Assembly (NCBI GenBank): GCA_008973525.1
Contig: WACJ01000350.1
Span: forward strand, 124,001 to 188,000
DNA: 64,000 bases
Direction of reading: 5' to 3'
Origin: Stenopsyche tienmushanensis
Lineage: Eukaryota; Arthropoda; Insecta; Trichoptera; Stenopsychidae
Shown: positions 1 through 10,996 of the stretch, piece after piece
How positions within the stretch are numbered: position 1 is the stretch's first letter
Layout of the letters: every line of letters begins with the position of its first letter
Position numbers and translations under genes: made by a program
The notes under the pieces: generated by a model
Databases searched by the model: none
Told to the model about the DNA's origin: nothing
What the model saw: only the letters and a program-made list of their open reading frames with translations

Positions 1-330
1 CCTTCCTCCTCCATTGCACCTTCAGGTGCACATGGTCTGAAGCTGGTCTTTCTCGCGGAAATCTCACTTCCTCTGGAGGGCATGGAGCAAAAAGGGTGAG
101 CGCCTGGACGCTCCGTGTGTAGCGTTTCTTATGAGGCTAAAGAATCAGTGGAAGACACTCTTTGTGTGGCTAGTCCGGGGTAACCCGGAACAGACCATAT
201 AGCAGCGCAGGAAGGAAGTCTTGGCGATGAAGCTTATGAAGTTGAGGGATGATGCTTGGCTAGTTATTTATTTTAGCTTTTTATATTTATATTTTTATAT
301 AAGAAAAATCGCTGATGAACATTGAAATTT
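1..330 (-). repeat. 3' untranslated tail of R1-like LINE
   Basis: This lies immediately downstream of the LINE coding remnant on the minus strand. Read on the minus strand, positions about 1-100 closely match the + strand near 10355-10445: both contain CTCCAGAGGA, then GAAAGACCAGCTT, then a GTGCACC-GAAGGT motif and GATGGAGGAGG or its variant. The shared tail at two loci supports a LINE 3' UTR. The element continues past the window's left edge. Confidence 0.6.
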
Positions 331-1195
331 CCAAAAAAAGTTCCACTGCCCTTTTGGGCGCTCAGGATTTCTTCAATGTAATCGCACCAAAGGTCCCAGT
401 TTTTCTTTCTTACCATCATGTTGTGAACCATGTTGTTAACGTTGAGCTTGGCTACCCAGAGTGCCTGTTTCAGCGAATTTCTCTGGGGTGAAGTCTCACA
501 GTTAGTAGTAGTGTGTTCTGCATCGTCGAACTCCGCTTGGCAGTGGTGGCACGTCGCGGATGTTTCCTTGCAAAACCGCTTACTACCGGGATAAGTTGGT
601 AAATCCATCTTCCCTTGCTGGACTGATCCCATCTCTGTTGCCAGGCTTCCCTCAGTTTCTGGTCGTGTACTGTGCGGTTTTTGGGATCTCCGTAGTTCAA
701 GGCCCTCTTCTTTGCCTGGAGGTCCAGCGGAGGTAATCCAGCGATCACAAGCACCGCATCTTTGGATAATATACTGTACGCTGCAGTGACTAGGAGCGCT
801 CCCTGTCGCTGGATCCTGGCAAGCTTCTTTCTCTTGGTGTCGCGTCTGAGAGGCTCGTGCCATATCGGGGCTCCATTCAAAAGGATTGAGTGTATTACCT
901 CATTTATGGTACGTCTTCTGCACGGCTTTGGCCTTCCAATGTTGGGCATGGGCCGTCCAAGCTCGCTGGCCATCTTCTAGGCCTTTTGTGCAGCTTCTTC
1001 TATGTGTTTGCTAAAGGTCAGCTTGTTGTCTATGAGGATCCCCCAAGCTGCTTGACCCTCGGTCTTCTCCGTCTGTTGCATTTCATTGCCTCCGTTTTCT
1101 CGGCCACTAACTGCACTCGGTGATTATCCTGCACCCACGCTTTGATCCTGGCAAGGGTTTCGTTGCCCGTCGCCTCCATTTCCCATGGATGTCGA
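273..1195 (-). pseudogene. R1-like LINE ORF2, C-terminal part (5' truncated, frameshifted)
   Basis: This is a fragment of a non-LTR retrotransposon polyprotein (reverse transcriptase thumb plus C-terminal region). In minus-strand order one can read LARIKAWVQDNHRVQLVAEK and TEAM (about 1165-1085). After a small deletion and frameshift comes an IDNKLTFSKHIEEAAQKA segment (about 1040-985, followed by a stop). Next is SILLNGAPIW and VTAAYSILSKDAVLVIAGLP (about 900-740), typical of R1-clade proteins. The last third is in another frame and carries the terminal zinc knuckle, CHHCQAEFDDAEHT (about 560-505). The catalytic YADD box and everything upstream are missing. The 5' truncation at about 1195 abuts a hAT remnant, as expected for incomplete reverse transcription. 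At least one stop and two frame changes make it dead. R1-like assignment is from family knowledge; the exact clade is unsure. Confidence 0.85.
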
Positions 1196-1204
1196 AATGT
1201 ACCA

Positions 1205-1530
1205 AATTTATATAAAATTAAATGTCACTATGAACAATATAAATCAAAATATGACAATTACGAAGGATTAATGAGACAAGAAAAGTTAAAAAAGCTTAAG
1301 TTAGAATAAAGAAAAACAACAATTAATGTTTATTAAAGTTTTAGAAGAAAGTGAAGCATTGAAATTGATAGCTAAACACTCCAAACCATTTACTGAAGGT
1401 GATTTCACCAAGAAATGTCTAATTAAAGCTGCACAAATTTTAACCGAAAAATTTGAAGCATTTTCAAGCAATCCTTCTATTGAAAAACTAGGTCTTCTTT
1501 GTACCCTGATGTCGCGTGATAGTGACATCG
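1205..1530 (+). pseudogene. hAT transposase N-terminal remnant (ZBED/GTF2IRD2-like)
   Basis: This is the broken N-terminal part of a hAT-superfamily DNA transposase. Frame one (about 1211-1310) reads CHYEQYKSKYDNYEGLMRQE followed by KLKKLKLE and a stop. This resembles the end of the BED/C2H2 finger and linker (H-Y---Y--YEG--R--KL--LK) of ZBED5/GTF2IRD2-like hAT proteins. After a frame change, 1326-1510 reads EALKLIAKHSKPFTEGDFTK, KCLIKAAQIL and a LMSRDSDIV tail, matching the conserved 'IAK--KPFTEGEF-K-C---AAE' block. The segment that normally follows appears deleted between NPSI and LMSRD. No terminal inverted repeats were identified, and the R1-like LINE truncation point lies just upstream. 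The short ORF starting at 1326 is not an independent gene. Confidence 0.7.
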
Positions 1531-2864
1531 TAATGGGAAACCGCGCTTATCGAGGGGCGGGCTGGGTTCATCCAATTACTCTATTATTTTCATAACGATG
1601 TTAGTAGTCACTTTGGAGCATTCCTATAAATTTACGGTATTGAAACGTATCCCCCATGCAAAGATAGTATCGAGTGTATTTGTCTAAGAATATGAAATGC
1701 AAGCATTGAATATTGTCAACATTCTCGTGTTATGAATTGGTAATACTTGATGTGGCGCATCGTGTGTATCAGATAATTATGTATGTTTCTAGCGCAGTAT
1801 TACACAAGAGCTGCTTTTTGTTTGGACGTATATTGTTTCTGGATAGGTGGAAACATATGCGTTTTTGCAGAGGAACAATAGCGTTTACATTGGCAAATAT
1901 TGAGAGCGAAAGTTAAATCACGCTACCAGTATGTTCATTTGTAACGTTTAAGGGTCCCATATAACGGCGGGCGGAAACTTTCGGTTAAATCGCAAGGATA
2001 CGCTTGTACTTGAAACAGTTGTACAGGGTTTAGGCTCAACTTGGCGCAGTCTAAGCCAACACCACCCCCAAACTCTTATCTCGGTGTTATCGACCCGCGG
2101 ACACGTATGGGCGGGGGGTGGTGGGCGCCGAGGCCGCCCTCCAGAGACACGCATTATCAAAATTATCTCATTTCATTTCATCTTTCGGAGGAAGTCGCCT
2201 TAGCCGACAGGTTTTTTACGCTTGTTCGTAGGTGGCTTTTTGGCCCGGACTTTAACAAAAAAAGCTCGTGTCAAAGGCTTCAAAATTCAATTTGAGAGAA
2301 TCGCCGCGTTAATATACTCGCTGAAAAAATATCAGATCTAGGATACACCGCACAACAAGGACCATCAAGGATGTACATATTCGTGTAAGAAAACAAACGC
2401 GATATACAGACACAAAGAATTTCATTCTTTTGAGACTTTTGTTGAAATAACTAAAGACCTTTTCGGTTTTATGAAATATCATTTTATTGGGCTTTATAAA
2501 AAGAACACTGGTATAAAACACTCAATTTGGCAAGAAAGAATGAATAGATATCTTATATAAGACGATTGTTTTTTATTGTCTTCTACCTGATGCAAAATTG
2601 GTTTCCGGATCTTCACCAAATAGTGAAGATTCGGAGTCCTTTGTGCTCTTTTAAAGCGAAGTCTACGTTCTTGGCATTAGTATTGTATTAGCTTTATAAA
2701 TAACTAGTTTTTCATGAACGATGTTCTAAACTACTTTTTCTAAAATACCTATATATTTCAATCTATGAGGCATCTCCATTCGCTCGGCTGCCAATGTTAA
2801 GTGTTCCACTTTTTTGCACATATCTTCAGAAGTTGCTTCTATATAGATAGATAAGTTCCTGCGC
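1531..2864. other. No recognised gene; small GC-rich patch
   Basis: No coding region, RNA or recognisable repeat was identified. A GC-rich patch at about 2040-2150 contains C-runs and a G-run (GGGCGGGGGGTGGTGGGCG, 2109-2127) that stands out from the AT-rich surroundings. The rest is AT-rich. Confidence 0.4.
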
Positions 2865-2975
2865 AAGAGCTATGGCCACGTCTATCGAAACACTAGCTAT
2901 TTTGTATTGAAAGTAAAAGACATTTATTTAAGAATAATTATCATAAGCTACTTGTAGGCAAAAAAGCAGCTTTGT
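2865..2975 (+). repeat. Dispersed repeat C, copy 1
   Basis: The block containing GCCACGTCTATCGAA, a following GAAAGTAAAAGACA, and after a ~28-base insert CTTGTAGGCAAAAAA recurs on the opposite strand at 25665-25745. There it reads GCCACGTCTACCGAAG, GAAAGTAAACGACA and CTTGTAGACAAAAAA with no insert. No coding potential or termini were recognised; family unknown. Confidence 0.55.
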
Positions 2976-4821
2976 AGATTTTAATTTAATGCCGATATAT
3001 ACAATTATGTATAGAAATCGGTGCAAAATTGCAATACCTGCCTTCTGTATTAATAGGACGCCTAATTTAAGGAATACATTTGTCCCCATTTAAATTGTTT
3101 AGTCCAAAATTTTATCTTATATCATAAAGGAGTTGTTTATCAATTGCCACAATTTGCTTATGAGTCTCCATTAAGTAATTATCTTTTTATTGAAACTATT
3201 TATAATGTATTATTTAACAAGACTTAATTTTGAAAGACAAGAGGATAAAATATTCTGGTGAAAAATATAAAATGGTTCAAAAAGTACTTATAACATATAT
3301 ATAATATATTGGCATTGTTTATATTCATTTCATTAAGCGTTCATCTTTAATCTTTTCGATGGGAAAACTTTAATTAGTTTATTCAGTGGGTCAACAATTG
3401 TCTTGGATTGATTGAAAAACGTGGATAGGCTTTAAATGATGAGATGAAAATTAAGGACGTGATCTAATTCCATAAAAGTGAGAGACAAACGTCTGTTTCA
3501 GAACATAATTTATTTCAAGTTTTAATCAATTTTAAATAACCGGTTTGTATTAAAAAACGAGATTAATAGCTTTCGATGTTTCGTTGATATTGCTAGAAAA
3601 TATCCGCGAAATGCGTGGAAAATTATTTCGCTTAGCAGTAAAATTACAAGTAACGCTTCTTCAGGAAAGTTTCATCATAAATATACGGGAATTTTAAATG
3701 AAACAAGAAATATAATTATTTCAGCATACTCTTCCATATTCATGGATTGAAATATAATTAAGTGTTATGAGAGATAAGTTTGAGAATTTCAACGTAAATA
3801 TGTTTATAAATTATGTGAAAAGCAATACATTAAAAATACAATCTTATAAAAAGCACCTTATGAATATTATTTTATGTACGAATTCCTATTTATCATTTTT
3901 TAATTGTGGAATATTTTTGAGTATCTAAGAAGTACTCTAGTTAATTTTTATTATATAAAAAGCAAACATCAAATTTTTTGCACATAGATGCTAAAAATTG
4001 AAACTAATTAAATGCTTTATAATACCTAAAGTCATTAAAAATGTTGATATGATATTAATATTATGCATTATTCCTCCTACCCTGTCATGATCCACAATTT
4101 GGAATTTATTTAAAAGAGCTTTTATCAAGCTTTAGGAGGTTTATTAAAAATTAAGCTTTGTTAATCGAGATTATATCTCAATGTTTTCAATTATTTTTTT
4201 TCATTTTCATTGCCTTAACACTCTAAAAAATTAAATTGTGTATTTCTACAGAAATCGATTTTTCATGAAATCTTTTGGCTAGTTTTGAATTGTATTAAAG
4301 CAGTAGGAAAATATCTGAGACTTCTATAGAATAGATTAGGATATTTTTGAGAAACATCTTAATTATTTATGCCATGTTCTATTCAAAAGAGATCTATAAT
4401 ACATTGGTGAGCTCCAATGTATGTGATTAGACATTTATCTATGTTAGTTTAGTCTATAATGGTACGAAATTAGAAAGTTCATGTTTTGATAGAAAATAAT
4501 GAGTAATAAAAATATCAGATAAAAAAGTCTATTCTGGGATTTCAAGAATTTGTGAAAAATGAGATGTACTCGTAAAAATGTAGTTTATTGTCATCAACCA
4601 AACGAGAAATATTAAAACTTTATGACAGAGTGAAGCATTTAAATGACAGTTTTTTTAATAATCATTATTTAAAGACGAAGAAGCCGTAAGCATTGCAGAC
4701 AGCTTAAATATTAATGGTATATTTTGCTCTGTTGTTACTATACATCAGGTAGTATCAGATTGGTTTACAAAATTTCGTTCTGGTATCTTTGATCTTACAA
4801 ATACCTGTACCTATAATTAAC
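2976..4821. other. AT-rich sequence, nothing recognised
   Basis: This is a long AT-rich stretch without open frames of interest, splice-flanked coding segments, or repeats I could match elsewhere in the window. Confidence 0.5.
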
Positions 4822-4995
4822 GACCGATCTCTTCTTGCGCGTGCGCCATTGCCGGTTGCGTGGTGACGTGCAAGAGGCGGGAGTCAAAAAGGTCGGCGGT
4901 TGGCCTTGGCTGCGGGAGGACGTCCTTCACGCAGCCAGATCTCTCTCTCTCTCTCATGCTGAAAAAAGTTATCTATAGAAGAGTCTTTTTGGTCA
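4822..4995 (+). repeat. LTR1 fragment (LTR retrotransposon LTR)
   Basis: This matches the 3' two thirds of the fuller LTR copy at 31851-32195. Shared features are the ACCGATC-CTT-TTGCGCGTG start, TTGCCGGTTG, the GGAGTC box, CTTGGCTGCGGGAGGA, CAGCCAGATCTCTCTC and the following A/T-rich GAAGAGTCTTT. The CT dinucleotide run (4941-4955) is longer than in the other copies. The 5' third (with TTAACAGCGCC) and the terminus are absent. It is a decayed solo fragment with no internal retrotransposon genes nearby. Confidence 0.75.
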
Positions 4996-5984
4996 ATGCA
5001 CGTCCATCCCATCCATCCTTTCGGCTATACATGGTCCGAAAGAAGAAAGAATCGTGCGTTAGCGCTGTTATCCCGAAGAGCGCGTGGAAGCGGGGAGTCG
5101 CCCGTTCCACGACCCCATTTCTTCTCATAAAACGAGTCATTTGTGAATTGAATTATGTGTGTGAATTGAATGTAAAACGGAATCAATATGATAACCGTAA
5201 ACGTTCAGCAAAGAGGCTGGATAAGGAGAAGTCACCCAAAAACAACCTTTATTTGTCAAAAGAAGCTGATGATGAGTGTTTGGTAGGCTGATATAGATGT
5301 CATCTAATTATAATTTCATGAAACCAGGTCTATCGATTACAGCTGAAGAATGCTGCAAGCTGTTGGAATAAAGGATCCAAACATTATTCACTGGCGAATA
5401 TCCCCTTTGACTAGCACTTATTTCGAAATGTGGATAACTTTTTCAAAGAAAGATAATTTAATTCAGACAATTCTAAGATTTGATTGATATTCGATTACTA
5501 GACTTTTGCACTACCGGGAATAACAAAAGTGCATTAAGAATATGGGTACTTTGATGAATAAAACCTGTATCTGGTATTTATAAAATATAAACAAACTCGT
5601 TTTTCCTTTCAGGAAATTTCATACTTGACAACATGATAGATAGTATATGAGATAAATACACATTTTGCAATTTCCAACTATTTTTAATAAGAGGGATAAT
5701 ATTTTTTTTAGTTTTATGTGCGTATATGACTTTTGTAATCCTTAAGGGTGTCAAGTGGAAGTCGCATGAATGAGGACGCAGGCTCAAGTGGAATGACACA
5801 CTTTTTGCTAAATAGAGCAAACAGCTTATGCGTAGGAAAGTAATATGTATACATTAGGGTATTTTGAAGTTGGTCGAGGATAAATTTTAAATGGTGTGCC
5901 CTATCACGTTCCTATATTTATATTTATTTAGGAGATAGAAATATTACGTGATGGGGCCGTGAGCTAAAAGTTGGACTTATTGAA
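4996..5984. other. Unassigned sequence after LTR fragment
   Basis: An open frame runs through the LTR fragment into this stretch (4860-5291). Its first third is LTR sequence and the rest is low-complexity, lysine-rich translation with no recognised domain, so it is not treated as a gene. The remainder is AT-rich with nothing recognised. Confidence 0.4.
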
Positions 5985-6330
5985 GTCTCCGCTAAGGCCT
6001 GTCGGGGGATGTTTATTTATTTATTTTTTCCGACGCGCTAGTTACAAGGGTTAACCCTATAACTGTAAAGTGCCTTATGGCAGAGCCGTGACGACGTAAC
6101 AATTTCTGCAAATGCTCGTCTCGTGCCATCTCATGCCTACGGTGATGGAGACAGAATGCGATAAAAAGTTAGTCGGTGTCGTGGTGTAGTGTTTCACGAC
6201 TTCATGCTACACGGGAGCTCCTCTTAATGGGGCAAGAGGGAGGTCGCCTTATTCCGAAGGACTCACCCCCGCGAGTTAACTATAAGGGGGAGGGCCCATC
6301 TCGCGCCTACCGATGGGGTAAATATGGGTC
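5985..6330. other. GC-rich patch of unknown nature
   Basis: This is a roughly 350-base island clearly richer in G+C than both flanks. It contains CTCACCCCCGCGAGTTAAC, AAGGGGGAGGGCCC and GTCGTGGTGTAGTG, and begins near a TTTATTTATTTATTTT stretch. Both strands carry stops in all frames examined. It could be the 3' tail of a retroelement or a short non-coding gene, but no second copy was found in the window. Confidence 0.35.
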
Positions 6331-8104
6331 GACTTGATCCTACATAACAGCTTTTTCTTTTTGACGTAATTTTCACCATATTGGAGAAGCCGCCGCTACA
6401 GGAGCGCCTAATAGGAAAATTGAAGCATCTGGCTTATCATTTTTCGAACTCTTTTCCTTTATAGAGACATTAAACTTAGTTTCGTGAAATTCCGCTATGA
6501 TCAGAAAATTGGGTTAAACTTACAGCGTTATGGAGTTTTGCGAAACTATTTGTGGTTTTGATAGATTATACTTGAGGAAATCTCGTTTGATATCAAATTA
6601 ATATGCTGCTGTACAATGAATGTGTTACTTTTACTACAGATTATTGACATCCTAACAACATTTAATACGAATAATTATTTTTATTCAAAAAATTATTAAT
6701 ACACGTGATAGGACCAAAAAGCTTTATATTCAATGGGATAAATATATTTCTAATGAAGAGAACTATGTAAAGAAATAAGATAATCCATTTGGATTTTATA
6801 TACCACTAATAAATTTGTACAGCAAAATTCCGTGCTACATTTGAATCGCCCTCGTAAATGTAATCTAATTGAAACAGAGCAGTATCTAAATAATTTTCAT
6901 AGAGATTTACAAAGCTCAAAATTAGTATATTTATAACGAAATTCCAAATTAGACATTGAATACTCGACCGACAAATTATTGAAACAAATAATCGCAATAT
7001 TCGCAGAGGGCAAAATGAAGTTAGTGATACTAATAATCCTTATTATATCGACATGAAGACCGAAGAATTAAGGCGAAACAATACAAGTTGATGATACTGA
7101 AAATATATTTTACGTCGTAGGATGTTTCCATTGATCTCGGATTTATAATGGGGTTTCGGCTTCAATATCATATTAAAAATAATCAAAGCTTTATTGAAAT
7201 ATTATATATTTATTTTGCATAAATTTGCAATTTAATGTCATAATGATGGCTTTATAAATATGGCAATTAAGATAGCATACATCTTATATAATTATTGTTG
7301 CAATTACAAGCTCGATTTTGTTCAGAAGTCAAAGAATTTTAGAATAAAAGCATTCTAGTAGCGCGTAGACGTCAAAAAGCTACGTTAATTGTAGCTCTGA
7401 GATGTAATTCCGATCTCGAAAAATGTAAAAGTAGTTTCCAAGGCAAAAAAAAGTTGGGCATCTTTGACATACATCATAGATATGCTACACGCATGTGTTA
7501 CGCTGCGTCTATTCCATCTATACCGTAGCATACTAGTAGACCTGTAGCTTGCCCATTTTATTATATATTATACAACACACAGCGCAATCTTTATCTCAAA
7601 ATTTCCACTGTGTGATAAGTGAATTGGAAAAAAGACAACTACAAACAGGGTGCGAGAGTCTCACGCATTTTATAATCTTAAATGTTACCAAATTTGCCTG
7701 TGATGGCTTCTATTTTTTGGCTTAATATAAATCTATATTAAATATAAACAAATCAATTCACACTGGAAACAGCTAAAAGACATTTACAACTGCGTTTTGA
7801 AACATGCGTTTGATTATTTTTAGTATTAATCAAACTTTTCAGCGTGTTCTTGCTAGTATTTCCCAAGGGGGTGGCAGATGCTCATCAACGTCTCTCTCTG
7901 GCGCACAACCCCCGTTGGGAACCTCTGGCTTAGATGCGTATTTTTTTGTATGGTGTTACGTGGAAACAAAATAATGAAAAAAAAAATCGCTTTGTCAAAT
8001 TATCTTTGAGCGCTATTGTATATGTGAAATTTTGGCCCGATTAGTACTAAATGAATTAAAATATTGTATCAATATAAACATTTACATAAAAATGGTTCAA
8101 CAAT
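6331..8104. other. AT-rich sequence, nothing recognised
   Basis: No gene or recognisable element was seen. A short GC-richer motif at about 7866-7925 (GGGGGTGGCAGATGCTCATC and following) is loosely similar to the stem of the hairpin at 29799 (GGCGGTGGCAGATG), but the match is too short to call a repeat. Confidence 0.4.
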
Positions 8105-9711
8105 TTAAGGGGGGAGATACCTTTAGAATTTTCAAAAAATTGAAATTTTTTTTTTTACATAATTCGAATGTATAATATGTTAAAAATATACTGTTAAAAG
8201 GAAAAATTGAAATATTGAATATAAATGGAATTATTGTCAAAAACGTCAGTCCGCATACTGTCATCAACTCAGGTAGTCGGAGAGCTTGGGTCGGAGCAAT
8301 GCTTCTTTCACAGTACGTTTGTATATTTTTTAACTTTCAAGGCAATTTTAGATTTTAAACCTTACGGTGATGATTTGACTATTGTGAAAAGTGAGTGTGT
8401 TGGCCATGTTGAGAAGAGAATGAGCTCCAGACTGCGACAAATAAAAAAAAATTCAAGAAAAGGGAAGTTGATAGAAAACGTTGTAAAAAAACTTACAACA
8501 TATTATGGTTTAAGTATTCGAAGAAACGTTAGTGTGGAAGATATGAAACGAGAAATTATGGCTACTTATAACCATATTTTTTCAACGAAAAAAAATCCAC
8601 AACACAACAACTCTCCGACTGGAGCCGAGATTTGGTGCAAATGGCAGAAAGTCATCGCTTTAGGTAAAGATCCCCAGCTTGAAGATCTTACTCCATTACT
8701 TGGCGACGATATAAAACAACATCTTCTACCAATTTACGAAGGTTTGTCCAGACATGATTTACTGGAAAGATGCTTGGGTGGCCATACCCAGAATGCCAAC
8801 AAAAGTTTCAATGCGACAATTTGGCGAATATGTCCAAAGCACCTCAATTCTGGGCTAAAAATTGTTGAAAGTATATTTAATGAAGGCTACACCTCAATTC
8901 TCAAACTTATGAATGAGCTGGGTATAATTGTTGGCACCTATTGTAAAGTTTTCGCTGAAAATACCGATGAGGCACGAATAGTGAAACAGAACCGGATGAG
9001 TTTTTCCGAAACCAAAACAGCTCGTACTGGTCGAAAACAGCAGCAGCTCGAAGATAATCAGCTTTTTTAGAAGGTCGAAGGTTTATTGTATGGATTCAGA
9101 ATCGCCGATTGATCGGTAAATCACATTAAATTATAATTATACTGAATCGAAACTTTGAACGCGATTATCTCGAAACTCTGTTTTCAAAAACTGCTCGTGC
9201 TGTAACTCAAAAATTTATTGACCGATTAGGCTGAAATTTTCAGGGGTTTCTCTTTATAATATTATCGGAAGGATATACCTATAAGTTTAAAGATATCGGG
9301 TTAATAAATATTTTTTTTGGGGTCAAAACTTTTGAAAAATAGCCAAAAATCTGGACTTTTTTTTTAACAGCCGATATAAATTTTATTTTTAAACTTTTTT
9401 ATTATTTTATAGGTATATCCTTCCCGTTAATATATCAGTAATCGAAAAAAAATCAACTTTTTTATTTCAGATAAATAGAAAATTTTTGACAGGTGCAGCA
9501 GTTTTCGATGTCTCCCAGCAGACGCTTGAAGAAATATTCTACAGAGCCGCCATTTTGTAAAAAAAATAAAAAAATCACATGTTTTTTTACACTTTAATAA
9601 TGTATCAATAAGATGTCAAAATATATAAATGATCACATTATTTTATCACCTTGAAAATAATTCATTAAAATTGACTGATTTTACGCGGTCTAAAGGTATC
9701 TCCCCCCTTAA
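8105..9711 (+). mobile_element. Kolobok-like DNA transposon K1, complete ends, TTAA flanks
   Basis: The ends are perfect inverted repeats. The left reads TTAA then GGGGGGAGATACCTTTAGA (8105-8127). The reverse complement of the right end (9711 back to 9689) is identical. TTAA flanks each side (8105-8108 and 9708-9711), as expected of a TTAA target-site duplication. Between them lies one 281-residue open frame of transposase type on the + strand and about 600 bp of non-coding 3' sequence. TTAA duplication plus a Mutator-like transposase domain fits the Kolobok superfamily (family knowledge); piggyBac also uses TTAA, but its transposase and CCC-type termini differ. The perfect TIRs suggest a relatively recent insertion. 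Confidence 0.8.
8225..9070 (+). pseudogene. Kolobok/'Mutator-like' transposase, internally deleted
   Basis: This open frame of 281 codons starts at an ATG 116 bases inside the left inverted repeat. From about residue 45, FKAILDFKPYGD then VKSECVGHVEKRM-SRLR match the conserved 'ECVGHVQKRMGTRLR' block of transposases that databases label Mutator-like, here called Kolobok-like. Further on come YYGLSIRRN, IWCKWQK, LLPIYEGLSR, LLERCLGGHTQNANKSFN and ICPKHLNSGLKIVE, all family blocks. Two defects stand out. The expected GDGDS box just before TFKAIL is missing; the first ~40 residues look unrelated, so the N-terminus is deleted. The family's NES(F/L)N motif reads NKSFN, replacing the acidic residue by lysine (about residue 198). 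The other copy (60581-61800) keeps NESFN. The product is probably not an active transposase, despite the open frame. A basic, glutamine-rich tail ends the protein. Confidence 0.8.
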
Positions 9712-9913
9712 GTCTTATATTACTATTCGTATCCTAATTACAAATATAAATTTTATAAATAAATTTATTTTATAGGGGAAAAAATAGGAAACTTAAAAAT
9801 CATTTGCGACATATTTTTATAAAATCTATTTTTTACGGCTTAGTTTTGTACGATTTGGAGTTTGTAATAGTTGGTGTTGCATATGTGGCGTTACCGAAAA
9901 TTATCTTTTGCAC

Positions 9914-10140
9914 AGGTAAGATTGGATCATTTTGATAAAGTAATTTGGAAAATTATATGAATCAGACCACGTTGCCAGGCAGTATCGAATGCCTTTTCGA
10001 TGTCGAGAAGTACCATATCGGTGCTTCTCTTCATGTTACAGTTTTTAGAAACATGTTCGGTCAAGCTGATCAACTATTGGGTCGTAGAGTGAGTCCTACA
10101 AAAACCGAATTGCTCATCATTAATAACATGTATACTAAGT
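9914..10140 (-). pseudogene. Jockey-like LINE reverse transcriptase fragment
   Basis: Read on the minus strand, this short stretch carries reverse-transcriptase motifs of Jockey/CR1-type LINEs: NDEQFGFCRTHSTTQ, then a stop, LISLTEHVSKNC, and STDMVLLDIEKAFDTAWQRG. The family consensus is approximately 'E-Q-GFR--HST--QL-RLTEH' followed by '--LFLDV-KAFD-VWH-GL'. The first catalytic aspartate (in LLDIEKAFD) is present. The rest of the domain, including the Y-DD box, is absent on both sides, and at least one in-frame stop exists. It lies just upstream of an oppositely oriented LINE 3' tail and is probably an unrelated insertion. The + strand open frame 9945-10181 is its shadow. Confidence 0.75.
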
Positions 10141-10319
10141 TAGCTGCATTCAATGCATCATCCTCGTGTTTTTTTTTCTGATTTCACAACTGCAGACTTG
10201 CCTTGCATCGTCGTCATCAAGAGCACACACGGATAATCTCCCCTTTTGGACGTTTTCATTATATGACATCCTTTCATTAAACCCTACTGGCCCAGTGGGT
10301 GGAAAAATAAAGGAACATG

Positions 10320-10960
10320 TACATACGATATACAGCGACTGACTGGATTGGTGGATTGCTCCGCGCTCTCCAGAGGAGGCGAGGTTACCGCAGAAAGACC
10401 AGCTTTCAGACTACGTGCACCCGAAGGTACGATGGAGGAGGGAGAACAATGATAAGCTAAAAGCAAGGGAAAACTATCGCTGATTCACTGCTACCACGAG
10501 TCCAAACTCAGTTTGAAGGGGGCTGCAGCTGATGACGGAATGCAGGGGCTATCCTTTCCCTATGGTACTCGTCTCGGTTCGGTTATTTGTAGTACCTTGT
10601 CACGGAGACGAGTCGCCAGTCGAACCACCTAAAACCGTTCTCACCTGTTTGCCTAGGCTGTTGAGGATAGTGGTGAGTCTTTTACCCAGTCTCCACCAAC
10701 AACTGTAGTCGGCTGTTTCACACACCCCTTCATGTTAGCTGGGCTGCAGCACCAACAACCCAGTCTCCATTTTGCGGGGTAAGTTGCTCGTGGATGGGGA
10801 TACGCCCTCAGTTGGTGTAGGAGTGAATCCGAGATGCATTTTTGCGTTACGTAAGAATTAACTCTAGCCCGATAGCGTCCTTGCGAGGAAAGTAGGGACT
10901 AGACCCTTTGTACTCCAGAAAGATTTTTTCAGTAAAACCAACAAGATCGTGCGATGTACG
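10320..10960 (+). repeat. LINE 3' tail (R1-like family)
   Basis: Positions about 10355-10445 match the 3' tail of the R1-like LINE at the left edge in the opposite orientation (CTCCAGAGGAGGCGAGGTTA, GAAAGACCAGCTTTCAG, GATGGAGGAGGGAGAA). Positions about 10760-10955 match 50215-50405, with shared CCCTCAGTTGGTGTAGGAG, GAATCCGAGATGCA, CGAGGAAAG and TTGTACTCCAGAAAG. The stretch is GC-richer than its flanks and non-coding. It links the two groups of fragments into one family, though this segment could be a composite of two elements. Confidence 0.65.
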
Positions 10961-10996
10961 AGAGAATATTTTGTGCTATGGACAGTGTTTATTTAT

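Noticed and set aside
4860..5291. 143-codon open frame on the + strand
   Set aside because: Its first third is LTR1 sequence and the remainder is low-complexity, lysine-rich translation without a domain.
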